NCBI GenBank assembly: GCA_023052935.1
Contig: CM041294.1
Location: forward strand, 154,381,399 to 154,445,398
Source: Piezodorus guildinii
Lineage: Eukaryota > Arthropoda > Insecta > Hemiptera > Pentatomidae
Length of the DNA: 64,000 bases
Direction: 5' to 3'
Of this stretch, positions 9,873 to 21,405 are shown piece after piece. The translations under genes were made by a program, and so were the position numbers. The first letter of the stretch is position 1. Each line of letters begins with the position of its first letter. The notes beneath the pieces are model-generated. The model saw only the letters and a list, made by a program, of their open reading frames with translations. It made no database searches and had not been told where the DNA came from.

Positions 9873-11034
9873 AAGTTTAAAAATTAAATTAAAAGTTCAG
9901 TTTTTTATTTTTCGATACTATTGGACCAATTGCGTTTGATATTTTGTGCTAAAGTCACTAACCATTGCACAATATTCCTCGGAATCAAAATAACCGATTT
10001 CTATGATTATTTTTTTTCATTTGGAGGGAATTTAATTCTTTATTGAATAAAAGTATCTTTATTCTTTCATAAATTTATAGGTATTCATAAATTTGGGGGA
10101 TTGACTAATTTAAAAAAAAAAAATAGTTATTAGGGTGAAATGTAAGGTCACAAATTTTGAGAGGGGAGGGTTTTTTATTTTTGTATTTAATAATTATTTT
10201 ATTTACATATTTTTTTTGGTTTTAAACCATAAACTAAAAATTATACCTATATGGTAATTGAAAAAGGATATTGTGTGAACTCCAATATTCGTTTATTGAA
10301 ATGGTCACGGAAAAAATACATTTGAAAAAATTCTGACAAATCAATACCCAAATGAAGAATCATAAAACAGGAAAAAACCTTCATAACTGCTATCAATTTA
10401 TAATCAATCAATATATTAAACAAAGACGAACAAATTAACTTTATTTAAAATTTCAGGTTTAGAATGACAAGGTACGCAGAATCCAATTATTGAATAAAGA
10501 ACAGTTTACCAGATTTATTATATTTTATATAATTAAATGATAAGGTAATTAAATTCTATACTATATAAGAACTAAGGAAAAAAATAAAATTAAGTTAATG
10601 AAAAAGGTGTAGTTAAGAGTTTTTACTTTCAAGCAGGTGGTAAATATTCAAATTGATATCTCCCCTAACCAAAACCCTGCTTAAAACTTTCGTTAACACC
10701 CCGACATGTGGTTTAAAACGTGTTTTTTCGATGAAACCTCGGATGCAAAATTTCGCAATATCACACGTGTGTATAATAGTACTTCTTTTTAATCAAAACA
10801 GAAAGTAACAATAGACTGTTAAGTCGTTTATTGGTGCAGATATTGGTTGCATTATAGTTTATTATTTTCAATATTCAACCTTTGTAGTCGAGAAAAAAAA
10901 AATTATCCGTTCTCGAAATTTGAGGGGTTTCAAGATAGGTAGAGCCCAAATAACGAATACAAAAAAATTAACAAATCAACTGTACTTAATAAACAAATTG
11001 CTTGATCCAGTTCGATAAAGAATTTAATTTCCTA
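9873..11034. other. Unassigned AT-rich stretch with a decayed repeat
   Basis: No coding signal. Around 10855-10950, ATTCAACCTTTGTAGTCGAG followed by AAATTTGAGGGGTTTCAAGA resembles segments at 26680-26755, 49920-49945 and 51725-51765, so an additional old dispersed repeat exists. Confidence 0.45.
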
Positions 11035-11695
11035 AAAAAGCTGACCGGAAGTGGTACTTTATACCATGCATTTTTCACCTTTTCACGATTAACTCACAAA
11101 CGGCTCAAACGATTTTAATTAAACTCACTATATTGATGTAAAATTTAATGGGCTTTAATATCATGCAAGTTTCATTCTGACTGAAATGGTCAGACAGAGC
11201 TTAAATGCAGATATTGTAAATGTTCTTCTAAACTACCTTTAATTTTGTACATTTCAAAACATTAACCATATCATCTTAATAACATTGATGAAGGACGGCT
11301 AAATATACAAGATGGACAAATTTCAATTAAAAGATAAAAGACCAAAACTATGTTTTTATGTAATTTTTTTTTTTTTTTTTAAATAACAACAGTAACAAAG
11401 ACGTATGATATAACATTCGAAAGAGAAAGATTTTAGAAAAAATAGTATCTGATACACAAAGTTGTAAAAGATAATATAAAGTGACGAATGGGGAATAAAC
11501 TTATTACTGATTAACAATTTAATATTGTAATATTATTTAATCTAAATCATATGTTTCAAACGAAAATAAATTATTATTATTATTAATTATTAAAATCAAC
11601 TTAAAATATTTTTTTAAATTGAATCATACTTAATAGTTTTTAAATTTTTTTATACAGCCTAGGTAAGTGAAAGTCGTGTTGCCCGCACCAGATTT
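11035..11695 (-). mobile_element. Family X copy, 3' part missing
   Basis: Minus-strand landmarks appear from GTGAAAAATGCATGGTATAA (11060s) to AGCTCTGTCTGACC and the 5' terminus GTAAGTGAAAGTCGTG plus TGCCCGCACCAGATTTTT at 11665-11695. The central part is more diverged than in other copies. Confidence 0.75.
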
Positions 11696-12124
11696 TTAAT
11701 TTTATATTCCTAATTCTTTAATATGTATTATAATTTTAGAAACATAATAAAGTCCTTTAAAGTTTGAAAGTTACCTCAACCTAACAAATATAACTATGCA
11801 ATAGCAGAAAGTGCATAAATATACTTTCTTAGATATTTAGGTTTAATGTTAGAGCAACTGTAAAAAAAATAAAATAAAAACAATCTTAATTTGATACATA
11901 TCTCATAAAGTAGTTTTTTGTTAGAAATCTTTTAACTTGCATTCCTACTGAAGGTTATGAATCATACTCACTACTAGTAGCAACTGATTAATATTTAACA
12001 GTTATTGATCAATTGTATGACCTTTATAAATAATATTACTTTAAGATTGATAGTTTTCCTGGTTTCATATACGTGTTTTCTTTTCTGTCAAATTTAGAAA
12101 AATTAAAATAAATATCATTAGGAA
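11696..12124. other. Unassigned AT-rich stretch
   Basis: No feature recognised. Confidence 0.5.
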
Positions 12125-12495
12125 TTCCGTAAAGAGGGTCACTCTACAGCAGATAGAGTCCTGGAGAACGCATTTCGTCCCCATGCAATCTCTGAACGGA
12201 TGTAAACAAAATCCGAGATAAACAAGAATAAATAGATCTATTTATAGACGATGTAAACAAGATCGTAAATAAAGGCCTTAATAAAATAGCTAGCCTAAAT
12301 TCGGGTTACCCTATAGACCTGTGCCATTGGAATGACCTATGATAGAGGTCGCTACAGAGCCTGATGCGTCACCGACTATCAAGAGCATGATAAACGGTGA
12401 TAGTTTTCAGTGACGGTAGAAGAGAATGATGGTGTATGGCAATGCAGAATTGCTTTGGCGTACACGCTGATTACATACTTTTTTTTTTTTTTTAA
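12125..12495 (+). repeat. Unclassified less AT-rich segment ending in a T-run
   Basis: Composition differs from the flanks (GGGTCACTCTACAGC, CTGGAGAACGCATTTCG, GGTTACCCTATAGACCTGTG). It ends at a 14-15 T run near 12480-12494. It could be a SINE or a LINE end. No second copy is obvious in the window, so class and borders are uncertain. Confidence 0.35.
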
Positions 12496-12639
12496 TTTTC
12501 TCAAAGTCGGTAATAATTTTTTATTTATTTACAAACTTTTATTTATTTGTTTAAAGTCGGTAATAATAATTAATAAAACTGTAATAAGTTTCTTGAACAA
12601 ATCCAAAACAAAGTCATCTAAATCAATGATTCAATATCT

Positions 12640-12885
12640 GGTGGGTGCAACACTCGACTTTCACTTATCTCAGATGTTAAAGCCAATTTTATGACTGTTA
12701 AAAAAAAGTTTTAAAGCTTAAAGAAATCCTTGACCTTCTAGAGAAACGCGTGTTTAATTGAATCATATATTATATTATTATTTTCAACAATAAGTTAGAA
12801 CAGCTCTTCGTCACTCTCCATTACCTTTAACAACTTCGGGTATAAGATAATATTTTTTTCTAAAATAATAAGTTTCAGCTTTAAG
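12640..12885 (+). mobile_element. Family X fragment
   Basis: 5' motif GGTGGGTGCAACACTCGACTTTCACTTATCTC, then the ATATTATTATTTTCAACAATAAGTTAG and CTCTCCATTACCTTTAACAA landmarks. It stops where a SINE-1 fragment begins. Confidence 0.65.
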
Positions 12886-12990
12886 ATCCCTGTCCTGAAT
12901 AAACCTGGAAAGGCAAAATTCATAACTCCCACAGTAGCATCGTCTGATTTATTACAGTAGCATAAAATTATGTTAAATGCATAAAAAAAA
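12886..12990 (+). mobile_element. SINE-1 3' fragment
   Basis: AAGATCCCTGTCCTGAATAA, CTCCCACAGTAGCATCGTC and CAGTAGCATAAAATTATGTT match the last 100 bp of SINE-1. The tRNA head is absent. Confidence 0.75.
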
Positions 12991-13789
12991 ATTGTAGACC
13001 CGGTTGAGAAAAAAAAACATTTTTAACTTTTACAGTTCACAATCATAAATTAGGACATAACTACATTTACAATTTCAGTATAGTTGCAACTGGTAATTTT
13101 TTATTCGAGTTATTTAACCTGGGTTAACGTACCATGTATCTTATTTGTGACGTTATTTAATAAAAAAACATCAAATCTAACCTCATACAATTTATATCTG
13201 TACAAAAGAAATGTGTTTATAGTTAGAAATAAAAATACATAAGGTTTACTCTAATAAATAAGCGAGGCATCACATACACTAAAATGTTCATCACATATTT
13301 ATTATAAATAGCTTGATTGTAGAGTTGGATAGTGTGATAGTTCATGAGTACTGTTACAATAGAATAATACACGATAGTTACGAGGAAAGTAGAACTGTTA
13401 GCATTGAAGCTATCACGATGTATTTTACCCTCCCAACCCCCTTAAGAGACTAGCTTCTTAACTGCCAAAACCACTCACATTATTACATGAGTCACATTTA
13501 CAGAGGATATTATGCACACCCCATATCCATTATACGCCGCACTCTACCCTCTAGACCGTATACGTTAAGGGTAATAGGAATCTCATTGAATGGGTTAAAC
13601 AGTAACGATATTAAATAGAGGATTTAACCAAGTTTAAGTTCTCTGTTAATATATTAGGTGGTGCAACATGATTATATTCAAGAACCACTAAAACTATACT
13701 AAACTACTAAAACCAATAAACAGGCGCTTTGACCTTCACTTCACATGACCATCATCTGTACTTAAAGAATTGAGTTTTTAATCTTCAAA
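12991..13789. other. Unassigned stretch
   Basis: A less AT-rich patch at 13390-13600 (CCTCCCAACCCCCTTAAGAG, CCGCACTCTACCCTCTAGACC) has no ORF or motif I recognise. Confidence 0.45.
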
Positions 13790-14903
13790 CACTAACCATT
13801 CCAATTCGATTCATATAAAATCCTTTCTATTCAAAACCCTTTACTTTCACACGTATAAACCAATAAACGGAACATTATCCGTATGTTACCGAACCAGGTA
13901 CCATTCCTTCCATGATAAACTCTATTCCCACTCTAGCCTGCTACGTTCAATTCTTGCTTCCCCTTCGTTTCCTGATAATCCTCCTATCTTGACTTAAAAT
14001 CCTTACTATTCAAAACCCTTTACTTTCTCACGTATAAACAAATAAACGGAACATTATCCGTATGTTACCGAACCAGGTACCATTCCTTCCATGATTAACT
14101 CTATTCCACACTCTAACCTGCTACGTTCAATTCTTGCTTTCTCTTCGTTTCCTGATAATCCTCCGATCTTGACTTAAAATCCTTACTATTCAAAACCCTT
14201 TACTTTCTCACGTATAAACAAATAAACGGAACATTATCCGTATGTTACCGAACCAGGTACCATTCCTTCCATGATTAACTCTATTCCACACTCTAACCTG
14301 CTACGTTCAATTCTTGCTTTCTCTTCGTTTCCTGATAATCCTCCGATCTTGACTTAAAATCCTTACTATTCAAAACCCTTTACTTTCTCACGTATAAACA
14401 AATAAACGGAACATTATCCGCATGTTACCGAAACAGGTACCATTCCTTCCATGATTAACTCTATTCCACACTCCAACCTGCTACGTTCAATTCTTGCTTC
14501 CTCTTCGTTTCCTGATAATCTTCCGATCCTGACTTAAAATCCTTGCAATCCAAAATCTCCGTCAAATCCTGGACCCTCCTTACTTTGTCACCAAGAAAAT
14601 CATCCATAGAGACCTGAATATCCACTAGTTACAGAAGTCGCCCAAAAAAAGATACACATCCTTTCATTCCATATTACATACAAACCCGCTTGTCCGTATG
14701 ATATCATCGACATGTATTCCCGATACTCCTCCGAGGCGTTTAACAAGACGTGGGCTCGAGACCCGCTGAACAAATAAACATTGAAATGCTACCGTTGGGT
14801 AGATTATTCTTATGACTTTTTCAAGCCAATTGTTTGTAAATAGACATTTACTTATTTGTACTATGTAAATTGTACAGTTGTAAATTTCAATAAAGAATTA
14901 AAA
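13790..14903 (+). pseudogene. Jockey-type LINE 3' fragment expanded by a tandem array
   Basis: The right part (14540-14760) reads as Jockey ORF2 C-terminus in broken frames, with the VTKKIIHRDLNI region followed by KKDTHPF. A 3' UTR ends in AATAAAGAATT and an A-run at 14900. The left part consists of four 180-bp repeats of related LINE sequence. All frames are interrupted. Confidence 0.8.
13812..14545 (+). repeat. 180-bp tandem repeat, about four units
   Basis: The landmark ACGTATAAAC recurs at 13851, 14030, 14210 and 14390, a period of 179-180 bp. Units two to four are almost identical. Each unit contains ACCAGGTACCATTCCTTCCA and CGTTTCCTGATAATCCTCC, pieces of the Jockey ORF, so a coding segment of a LINE has been amplified locally. 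Confidence 0.92.
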
Positions 14904-15061
14904 AAAAAAAAAAATCAGATTACAGTACTACCATTCGTTGGTTTGTCAACACGTTTCTTACAAGTCAGTTTATTTTTGTCCCTGTTTACTAAATAAAAAA
15001 CCAAAATGTCTTGTCTAAAATGTCGATAAATATATTTTTTTTCAATAATGAACCTTCGTAA

Positions 15062-15275
15062 AAAAAAATCTGGTGCGGGCAACACACGACTTTCACTTAC
15101 CTCCATTTTGAAAATCAATGAAAGGATTTTCTAATACAGTTCGAGATTAAAATACGTTAAAATTGGTTATTTGGACTCAGGGACCCTAAAAAGTGTATTT
15201 CCGTTGAAAACTGGAATTCGAAAATTGTCCCGATCGCAATACTTTTTCCCTTATTATATATAGTAAGTGAAAGTA
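15062..15275 (+). mobile_element. Family X copy with large internal deletion
   Basis: Both termini are present (GGTGCGGGCAACACACGACT at the left; AGTAAGTGAAAGTAAAA at 15261-15277), but the middle is lost. The join lies near 15163, where AAAATACGTT meets GGTTATTTGGACTCAGGGAC. Confidence 0.85.
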
Positions 15276-15339
15276 AAAATAAAATAAAATAGGATAGAGG
15301 AAGAAAATTAAAAAAAAATTCGGACAGAGAATTTCAACA

Positions 15340-15730
15340 GTACAGAGCCCTGTCAGAGTATTCCAATTAGAATAGAAATCTACATGGCATGAAAGTCCAT
15401 TTAATTTTACATGGATATAGTGAGTTAATCAAAATCGTTTTTGAAAAAATCGTAAAAAGGTGCAAAATGCATGGTATAAAGTGCCTCTTTTGGTTCGTCA
15501 AATACGATGATAAAGTTGCTGTAGCATCTAAGCCATATACGCTTCTAACATGTAAAACTTCAGTTTTAAAAAACTTCCTGTTCTCGAGCTAAAAACTTAC
15601 TACAAACACACACAGACCTTTTTGCGGGAATTGGCCATTTGCACTCAGTGTTCCCGAAACTTGTATTTCCGGTGAAAACTCGAATTCGAATTTTTTTTAA
15701 CGCAATACTTTTATATATAAAAGTTAGTTA
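15340..15730 (+). mobile_element. Family X copy, 5'-truncated
   Basis: Starts near GAGCCCTGTCAGAG and runs through GGTGCAAAATGCATGGTATA (15459) and TTTTTGCGGGAATTGG to AACGCAATACTTTTATATAT. The 3' terminus is diverged. Confidence 0.75.
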
Positions 15731-15834
15731 AATGCTCTCGAAAAAATACAAAGAGTTAATCAGCCTTATCTGTATTAGGAAGTAATGGGTTTGTACCAAC
15801 AAGGGAGTTTTGAATAGTGCTATATTCAAGACAA

Positions 15835-16334
15835 TGACGGGTGGACCACGCCTGGGACCCGGATGTGGCTAGAGACTTCTGGACCTGGACGGTCCTCGAA
15901 GTACCTAGAACGGCCCACCCGCCTCTATCTTACCTGCCCGCCGTGTCTAGAATATTTGGTGGTGGTACAAATATCGGTCCACTACGCCTGGGTCAGTCAG
16001 TCTTGATCTTGCTCAAGTGGATGTATCAGTGAACAGTGACAGTGTGACAGTGTAGTGAAACTGTGTGTCAATATTGTGATAACCGGTCGGTGGGAAATTA
16101 GAAGACTGTAGTTTATATATAATTTATAGTTGTAAGTTTTAGAATAAGTCTAGCAGATTGTAAGTGGTTTATTTGTTAGGAATACCTCATTTTATATGTA
16201 TACTGTTTAGTAGTTAAGCTAGTAATTGAATTATTATTGTAACTATAGTGGTTAGTAATCCCTTTGTATTTTTACATTTTGTAATTAATAAATATTTGTA
16301 ATTTGTAAACTGGAGTAGTTCATTTCTCACACCC
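15835..16334 (+). mobile_element. Candidate solo LTR
   Basis: A compact block starts TGACGGGTGGACC and ends TTCATTTCTCACA. Its 5' third is GC-richer. It has a TATA-like TTTATATATAATTTATA near 16112 and a polyadenylation signal in ATTAATAAATATTTG near 16286. This resembles an insect Gypsy-type LTR. No second LTR, internal region or clear 5-bp TSD was found, so the call is tentative. Confidence 0.4.
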
Positions 16335-16964
16335 CGTAGCTTTGGAAAAGAAAAAACTGAACTGTTGATTACAAATCCGTGTTGGAAGAAATGTAATATT
16401 TCAAAACTGCCGAATGCTTATTTTCACCCTTCGCAAAAGAAAGCCCCGTGGTTTAAGTTCAAGTCATCACTGCTTAATTAAAGTCACCCTCTTTACAGTA
16501 GGAGGGGAGCAGGCGACGTAGATTTATCTGTTTCTTAAACGATTTTTTTTTTTTTTTTTTTTCTAATTGGAGGGATTAAGTCCATGAAGGAAAGAAGAAA
16601 AAAAGAAATGAAAATGGTGTTACGCTTGGAATATATTTACTTGGACATGGACAGTATTTTTTAAATATATTCCTTAAATAAATATACTCGTATATACATG
16701 AGAAGTTTTTTAAAATAGGTATTATTTCTCAGTTTTCTTCTAGGGGTACGTTTATCTTTTGGCTTATTATTTCTTTTTCTCTTACTTCTACTTGCGACAA
16801 CCCACTCGTTTAAAAAATAGGAGATTACGAAAAGAACACACATAGACGTACTAAACACGTATTACTGTATTAATTCTGAAAAATAATTTAAAAAAAAATT
16901 ATTATATAAGTTTAATATATAATTATTAGTTTAGATATTTTATTTAGGAAGTATAGTCGACTGT
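16335..16964. other. Unassigned stretch with T-run
   Basis: Contains an approximately 20-T run at 16543-16562 and short frames without motifs. Confidence 0.45.
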
Positions 16965-17692
16965 TGATAAATACTCCCAATTCAAATAAAAAAATGATTA
17001 TTTGGGTTCTTACCCTTTAACTATTAGAATAATTAAGCAGTAAAGCAAAGAATAAGCCGAGATTTTTTTAGTTTAAAATTTTTATTTTTTATAAATTTAC
17101 AGGTGCCCACAGGTCTCAGATTTTTTTTACGTTGTGGTACAGCACCAATTACATGTTATTTTAGTAGTATGTACCAAGCGGGGTTAGTCGTACTTTTAGC
17201 CTAATTTATTATTAAAATAGTAGAAAAATCTTGAAACAAAAACGTAGACAAGAAAAAACAATTAAAGTAAAAGCAAAAACATAAACAATTATATTACAAA
17301 GGAAAAAAACAATGGTTAATTATTAGATTAATTAAGCAGTAATGCCAATAACTGCCAAATTTGTTTAGATTAAGATTTCTATTTTTCTTAAATTTACAAG
17401 CATCAGTTTTTTTTTTTTTACGTTGTACAGCACCAATTACATGTTATTTTAGTAGAATGTACAAGTGGGGTTATTGGTACTTATAACCTAATTTATTATT
17501 AAAATAGTAGGAAAATCTTAAAACAAAAACGTAGATAAGAAAAAACAATTAAAGTAAAAACAATAACAAATTATATTACAAAGCAAAACAAAAGAAGAAG
17601 AAAAAACCAAACAAAAATGGCTATATCCAAATATCTAAACTATTATAGGTGGAATAATCAGGAGTCAGTCTTTTTCTAAATATTTTTAATTT

Positions 17693-17734
17693 TGCCGACG
17701 TTTCGGCTCAAGCTTGTGAGCCATCATCAGGGCA
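17693..17734 (-). ncRNA. Hammerhead ribozyme, type A
   Basis: Minus strand: UGCC, CUGAUGA, an extra U, GGCUC-loop-GAGCC, GAAACGUC, GGCA. All core positions are intact. Stem I is UGCC/GGCA, the cleavage triplet is GUC and the only possible stem III is ACGU paired with a second copy. Confidence 0.88.
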
Positions 17735-17802
17735 TTACGGAGCCATGTCCAAGCATAAACTCAACAAGCATAAACAGTTTATGCTTGGGCATGGCTCAGT
17801 AA

Positions 17803-17844
17803 TGCCCTGATGATGGCTCACAAGCTTGAGCCGAAACGTCGGCA
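17803..17844 (+). ncRNA. Hammerhead ribozyme, type A
   Basis: Same sequence as the opposed copy at 17693, read on the plus strand. The two are mirror images about 70 bp apart, so a transcript across both would fold into one long hairpin in which the ribozyme cores pair with each other. Confidence 0.88.
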
Positions 17845-18317
17845 AAATTAAAAATATTTAGAAAAAGACTGACTCCTGATTATTCCACCTATAATAGTTT
17901 AGATATTTGGATATAGCCATTTTTGTTTTGTTTTTTCTTCTTCTTTTGTTTTGCTTTGTAATATAATTTGTTATTGTTTTTATTTAATTGTTTTTTCTTA
18001 TCTACGTTTTTGTTTTAAGATTTTCCTACTATTTTAATAATAAATTAGGTTATAAGTACCAATAACCCCACTTGTACATTCTACTAAATAACATGTAATT
18101 GGTGCTGTACAACGTAAAAAAAAAAAAAAACTGAATGCTTGTAAATTTAAGAAAAATAGAAATCTTAATCTAAACAAATTTGGCAGTTATTGGCATTACT
18201 GCTTAATTAATCTAATAATTAAAGAGTAAGAACCCAAATAATCATTTTTTATTTTAAATTGGGAATATTTATTGCAGATAGCTTAAAATGGGGCAATAAA
18301 ATAAAAACAATTAATAA

Positions 18318-18837
18318 AGTTACATAATAATAATAATAATAGGCTTACCGAACCCGAAGGTTCGATGCCGATACCACCAAACTTCGCCTGCACAGACTCG
18401 TCCAATGTTCACCATTCAAGCCCAAGCCCCCGAGATCAGCCTTAATGCAATCCTCCCATCGACGCTTCGGCCTACCTTTCGGACTCCTACCAGTCGGTTC
18501 AGCGAATACCAACTTTCTCGGAATCCGTTCCTCACTAAGCCCAACAACTTTACGCGTCCATTTGAGTCTCCGCGATGCTATCAACTCAATTATATTCACA
18601 GGGTACAAACTCCGCAATTCCGCGTTGTGCAACCTTCTAAACTCCCCAGTGGCCTCATCTCTCTTCGGACAAATATTTTACGCAGCACCTTATTCTCGAA
18701 AACCTTAAGCCGTTGTTCATCCTTCAAAGTAAGCGGCCACGTTTCGCATCCGTAAAGAACCGTTGGAAGAATAATAGTTTTATAAGTTCTAACCTTTAAG
18801 TTTTTAGACAGAAGCCGCGAGCTAAAGAGTTACATAA
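18318..18837 (-). mobile_element. 5'-truncated RTE-like LINE with 10-bp TSD
   Basis: AGTTACATAA at 18318-18327 and 18828-18837 brackets the insertion. The 3' end is a (TTA/TAA) simple tail at 18326-18341 on the minus strand, as expected for this LINE group. The inserted body is about 500 bp. Confidence 0.85.
18345..18800 (-). pseudogene. LINE ORF C-terminus (post-RT region)
   Basis: Two frames carry the homology. The upstream one reads LPTVLYGCETWPLTL, then LKVFENKVLRKIF. The downstream one (start 18632) reads RRLKWTRKVVGL, then GRPKRRWEDCIKADLGGLGL. This is the conserved tail after the reverse transcriptase in RTE-like LINE proteins. The RT catalytic motifs are cut off by truncation. A related copy lies at 48530-49200. 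Confidence 0.85.
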
Positions 18838-19699
18838 GTGTATCAATATTTTATTATCCTTGTTGTATTTCATTGAGTTGGTCTTTTGATGGACTCACTG
18901 TCGATATAGAATTCCTCATATTAACTATTCAGTGTTATATTTCTAATATTTATAATTTATATAATAAGCATAATTATTAATATAATTATGTACGGCATTT
19001 AAAAAAAAAATATTTAAGATTTCTTTTCTCACTTCTTCTAAATATATTTTTTTTACTAAAATATATTATAATAACTTTTCTATTGAATCTGCGTATCGAA
19101 AAAAAAAAAAAGTTACGAAATAAAATAAAATGTTAATTGGAATCCAGTTAAATAAGGAAAAACAGTAATTTATTACTGCAACTTCACTGAAGGCCGTTTT
19201 TTTTTCAAATTCTTAACATTCTTTTCAGAGTTAATAACTTTCATATTTCCGAACTATAAAATAAGCCATAAAGTATAATCGAAAATGATTCAATAGTTTG
19301 AGAACGCAAGGTTCACTAAGAAAATATTTTTTTTTCTTTTTATAACACCATGGGAGAAGATGAAGAGTTTATATAAATTAAAATATTAAAAAAAAAATAC
19401 AGAAAATTGGTTCTATTATTTCCGTACCTAGAATATATTCTAATATGGTTCTGGCTTATATTCTAATATGGCTTCTGGAGACATAGATTTTGTAATAAAA
19501 GTCATTTCTTATATATATTGCTTTTTTGTATTGTAATTAATTGTATTGAAATCAGTCATCAGATTTTAACTTAAAAAAACACCCAAGCCATTTAAAAAAA
19601 TGATTCGAAAACGCAATTATTTTCACAAAGTACAAAATATACATTTGATTTTTTTTTTACAAAATACACTGAAAGAATGTCTTCTAGAAAGTAAAAATC
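18838..19699. other. Unassigned AT-rich stretch
   Basis: Many A and T runs, no motif recognised. A short direct repeat, TTCTAATATGG(T/C)TTCTGG, occurs at 19438 and 19459. Confidence 0.45.
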
Positions 19700-19815
19700 A
19701 GTACCTGACATCCCATAAGCTAGGGACCACCATTTTACGTCACCTCCGAAGAGGAAACCAAGGATTTTTTACCCCCTAAAAAAACTTTGCTATCCACTAA
19801 ACCCCAAGTGACTTC
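19700..19815 (-). mobile_element. SINE-1 fragment
   Basis: GTACCTGACATCCCATAAGC, CCTCCGAAGAGGAAACCAAG and the GTGACTT edge are the middle and degraded head of SINE-1 on the minus strand; the tail is missing. Confidence 0.7.
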
Positions 19816-20009
19816 TTTTCAACTTCATGAATTCATATTCATTACAGATCTAATAACATGTAAATACATATTATAGACTAATAAAGAAATAAAATGACAA
19901 AGAATTTTGAAAAAACAAATCAATAAAATTGTCACAAAAAATTAATTTTTAATCACATGACTATATTTTACTAAAATAAAATTCTATTTAATAAATTTAA
20001 ATGCTAGTT

Positions 20010-20215
20010 AATATTTTTTTATTTTCAACAAGAATTTTTATTGAGTAAAATTACAATCTGTCCCAATTTGGACATCAATAGTAGTGCCGAAAGATATCGT
20101 ACATACTACATTCATACAATATTTACACTGCATAAAAATACAATAAAATGTATACACAATAATGAATCAATAGTTAGTCTATCACTATTAGTCAGTAGTG
20201 TTATGTATGATTTTA
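20010..20215 (-). mobile_element. Jockey-type LINE 3' UTR fragment
   Basis: Reverse complement of the 3' end of the LINE at 36435-36975: ATTTTATTGAGTAAAATTAC, CAATCTGTCCCAATTTGG and TTCATACAATATTTACA are shared. Only non-coding 3' sequence is present. Confidence 0.75.
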
Positions 20216-20369
20216 AAAAATAATTCCGATGGCCATTAAACGGTGTTTAAATTTATTTAGAAAAACACTGTGTACTAGTTTATCTATTTAATCAAATTTT
20301 TGTTCTTTATTGTTGTTAATTTTATATATTTGAAACACACGATATTTTTTACCAAGAGATAACTCAAAA

Positions 20370-21260
20370 ATCTGATGCTTTCACTTCCCTCTGATGTTAT
20401 AATCAATTTAAAAAATTATATTTAATTATATTTAAATTTAATTATATTTAGAGATGAAAATAAACTGTTGAAGAATTAATTACATTTAGTTTCAATAGAA
20501 ACATATATTTTATTAAATAATCTATTATATTATTATTTACGACAATCGGTTAGTTTTATAGGCTTTTCAGCATTCTTCATTAACTATTACAATTTTGTGT
20601 ATAGAAAATGTTTTCCCTAAAAACTTTAGCTTTCCAACGGTATATTATACATCTACATTACCGTTTTTATGCTAAAAAAACACAAAAATTGCATAAAAAA
20701 ATATTTTCGCTCTTTCTCCTTTCATTGGATATCGAATTGATTCAACTTATACATTAACCCGCTTTTATCAATAGTAACAGTATGATATGGTTAATTTATT
20801 CAAATCATTAAAATGTAAGGTAGTTCAGAGGAAGACAATTTAAACTGTCGCCATTTAAGCCTTGTCAGACTATTTCAATCAGAATGAAACCTTTAATATT
20901 AAAGCTCATTAAACTTTACATCGATACGGCAAATCTAATCAAAATCGTTAGATCCGTTTTAAAGAAAATTGTAAAAAGGTGCTAAATGCATGGCATAAAG
21001 TGGCTCTGGTTAGCTGATTTTGATGAAAAAGTTGCTGTAACATCTACGGCGTACAGTTGTCTCAAATATGAAAATTTCAGTTTTATAGGATTTCTCATTT
21101 TTGCGCTGAAGTTACCACACACACACCTTTTTTCGGGACTTGGTCATTTGGACTCTGGGGAACCTAAAACATGTATTTCTGTTGAAAACTGGAACTGGAA
21201 AAGTTTTACCATCGCAATACTCCCCCATAGTATCTATTTCATATATAGGCAAGTAAAAAT
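20370..21260 (+). mobile_element. Family X copy, near full length, diverged
   Basis: Runs from AAAATCTGATGCTTTCACTT (5' motif shortened) through AGCCTTGTCAGAC and AAATGCATGGCATAAAGTGG to TTTTTTCGGGACTTGG and AGGCAAGTAAAAATG. The incidental 107-codon frame at 20986 is repeat sequence, not a gene. Confidence 0.8.
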
Positions 21261-21308
21261 GATGCATTTTTTTATTGATTACCTTATTTATTTATTTTAT
21301 GATGTCTG

Positions 21309-21335
21309 AAGTTTTATTCTTTAAATATAAAACTT

Positions 21336-21398
<63 letters not shown>

Positions 21399-21405
21399 AA
21401 AACTT
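21309..21405. repeat. (TA)n microsatellite inside a 12-bp inverted repeat
   Basis: About 28 TA units span 21339-21394. AAGTTTTATTCT (21309-21320) and its exact reverse complement AGAATAAAACTT (21394-21405) lie on either side. Confidence 0.9.

Larger units (their letters stand above)
16965..18275. repeat. 1.3-kb Penelope-derived palindrome, type A
   Basis: The arms (about 17313-17765 and 17775-18233) are near-perfect reverse complements and meet at a short centre around 17760-17780. Outside the left arm lies an older direct copy of its outer half (about 16985-17310). The edge of the right arm (AAGAACCCAAATAATCATTT, 18218-18247) matches that outer copy, so the inversion extends to about 16970 and 18270. 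Each arm has a hammerhead near the centre. The downstream ATTCCACCTATAATAGTTTA is shared with the large PLE at 37.8-44.6 kb. Confidence 0.88.

Noticed and set aside
13812..14545. CRISPR-like array
   Set aside because: 180-bp units without distinct spacers, in eukaryotic DNA and made of LINE sequence.
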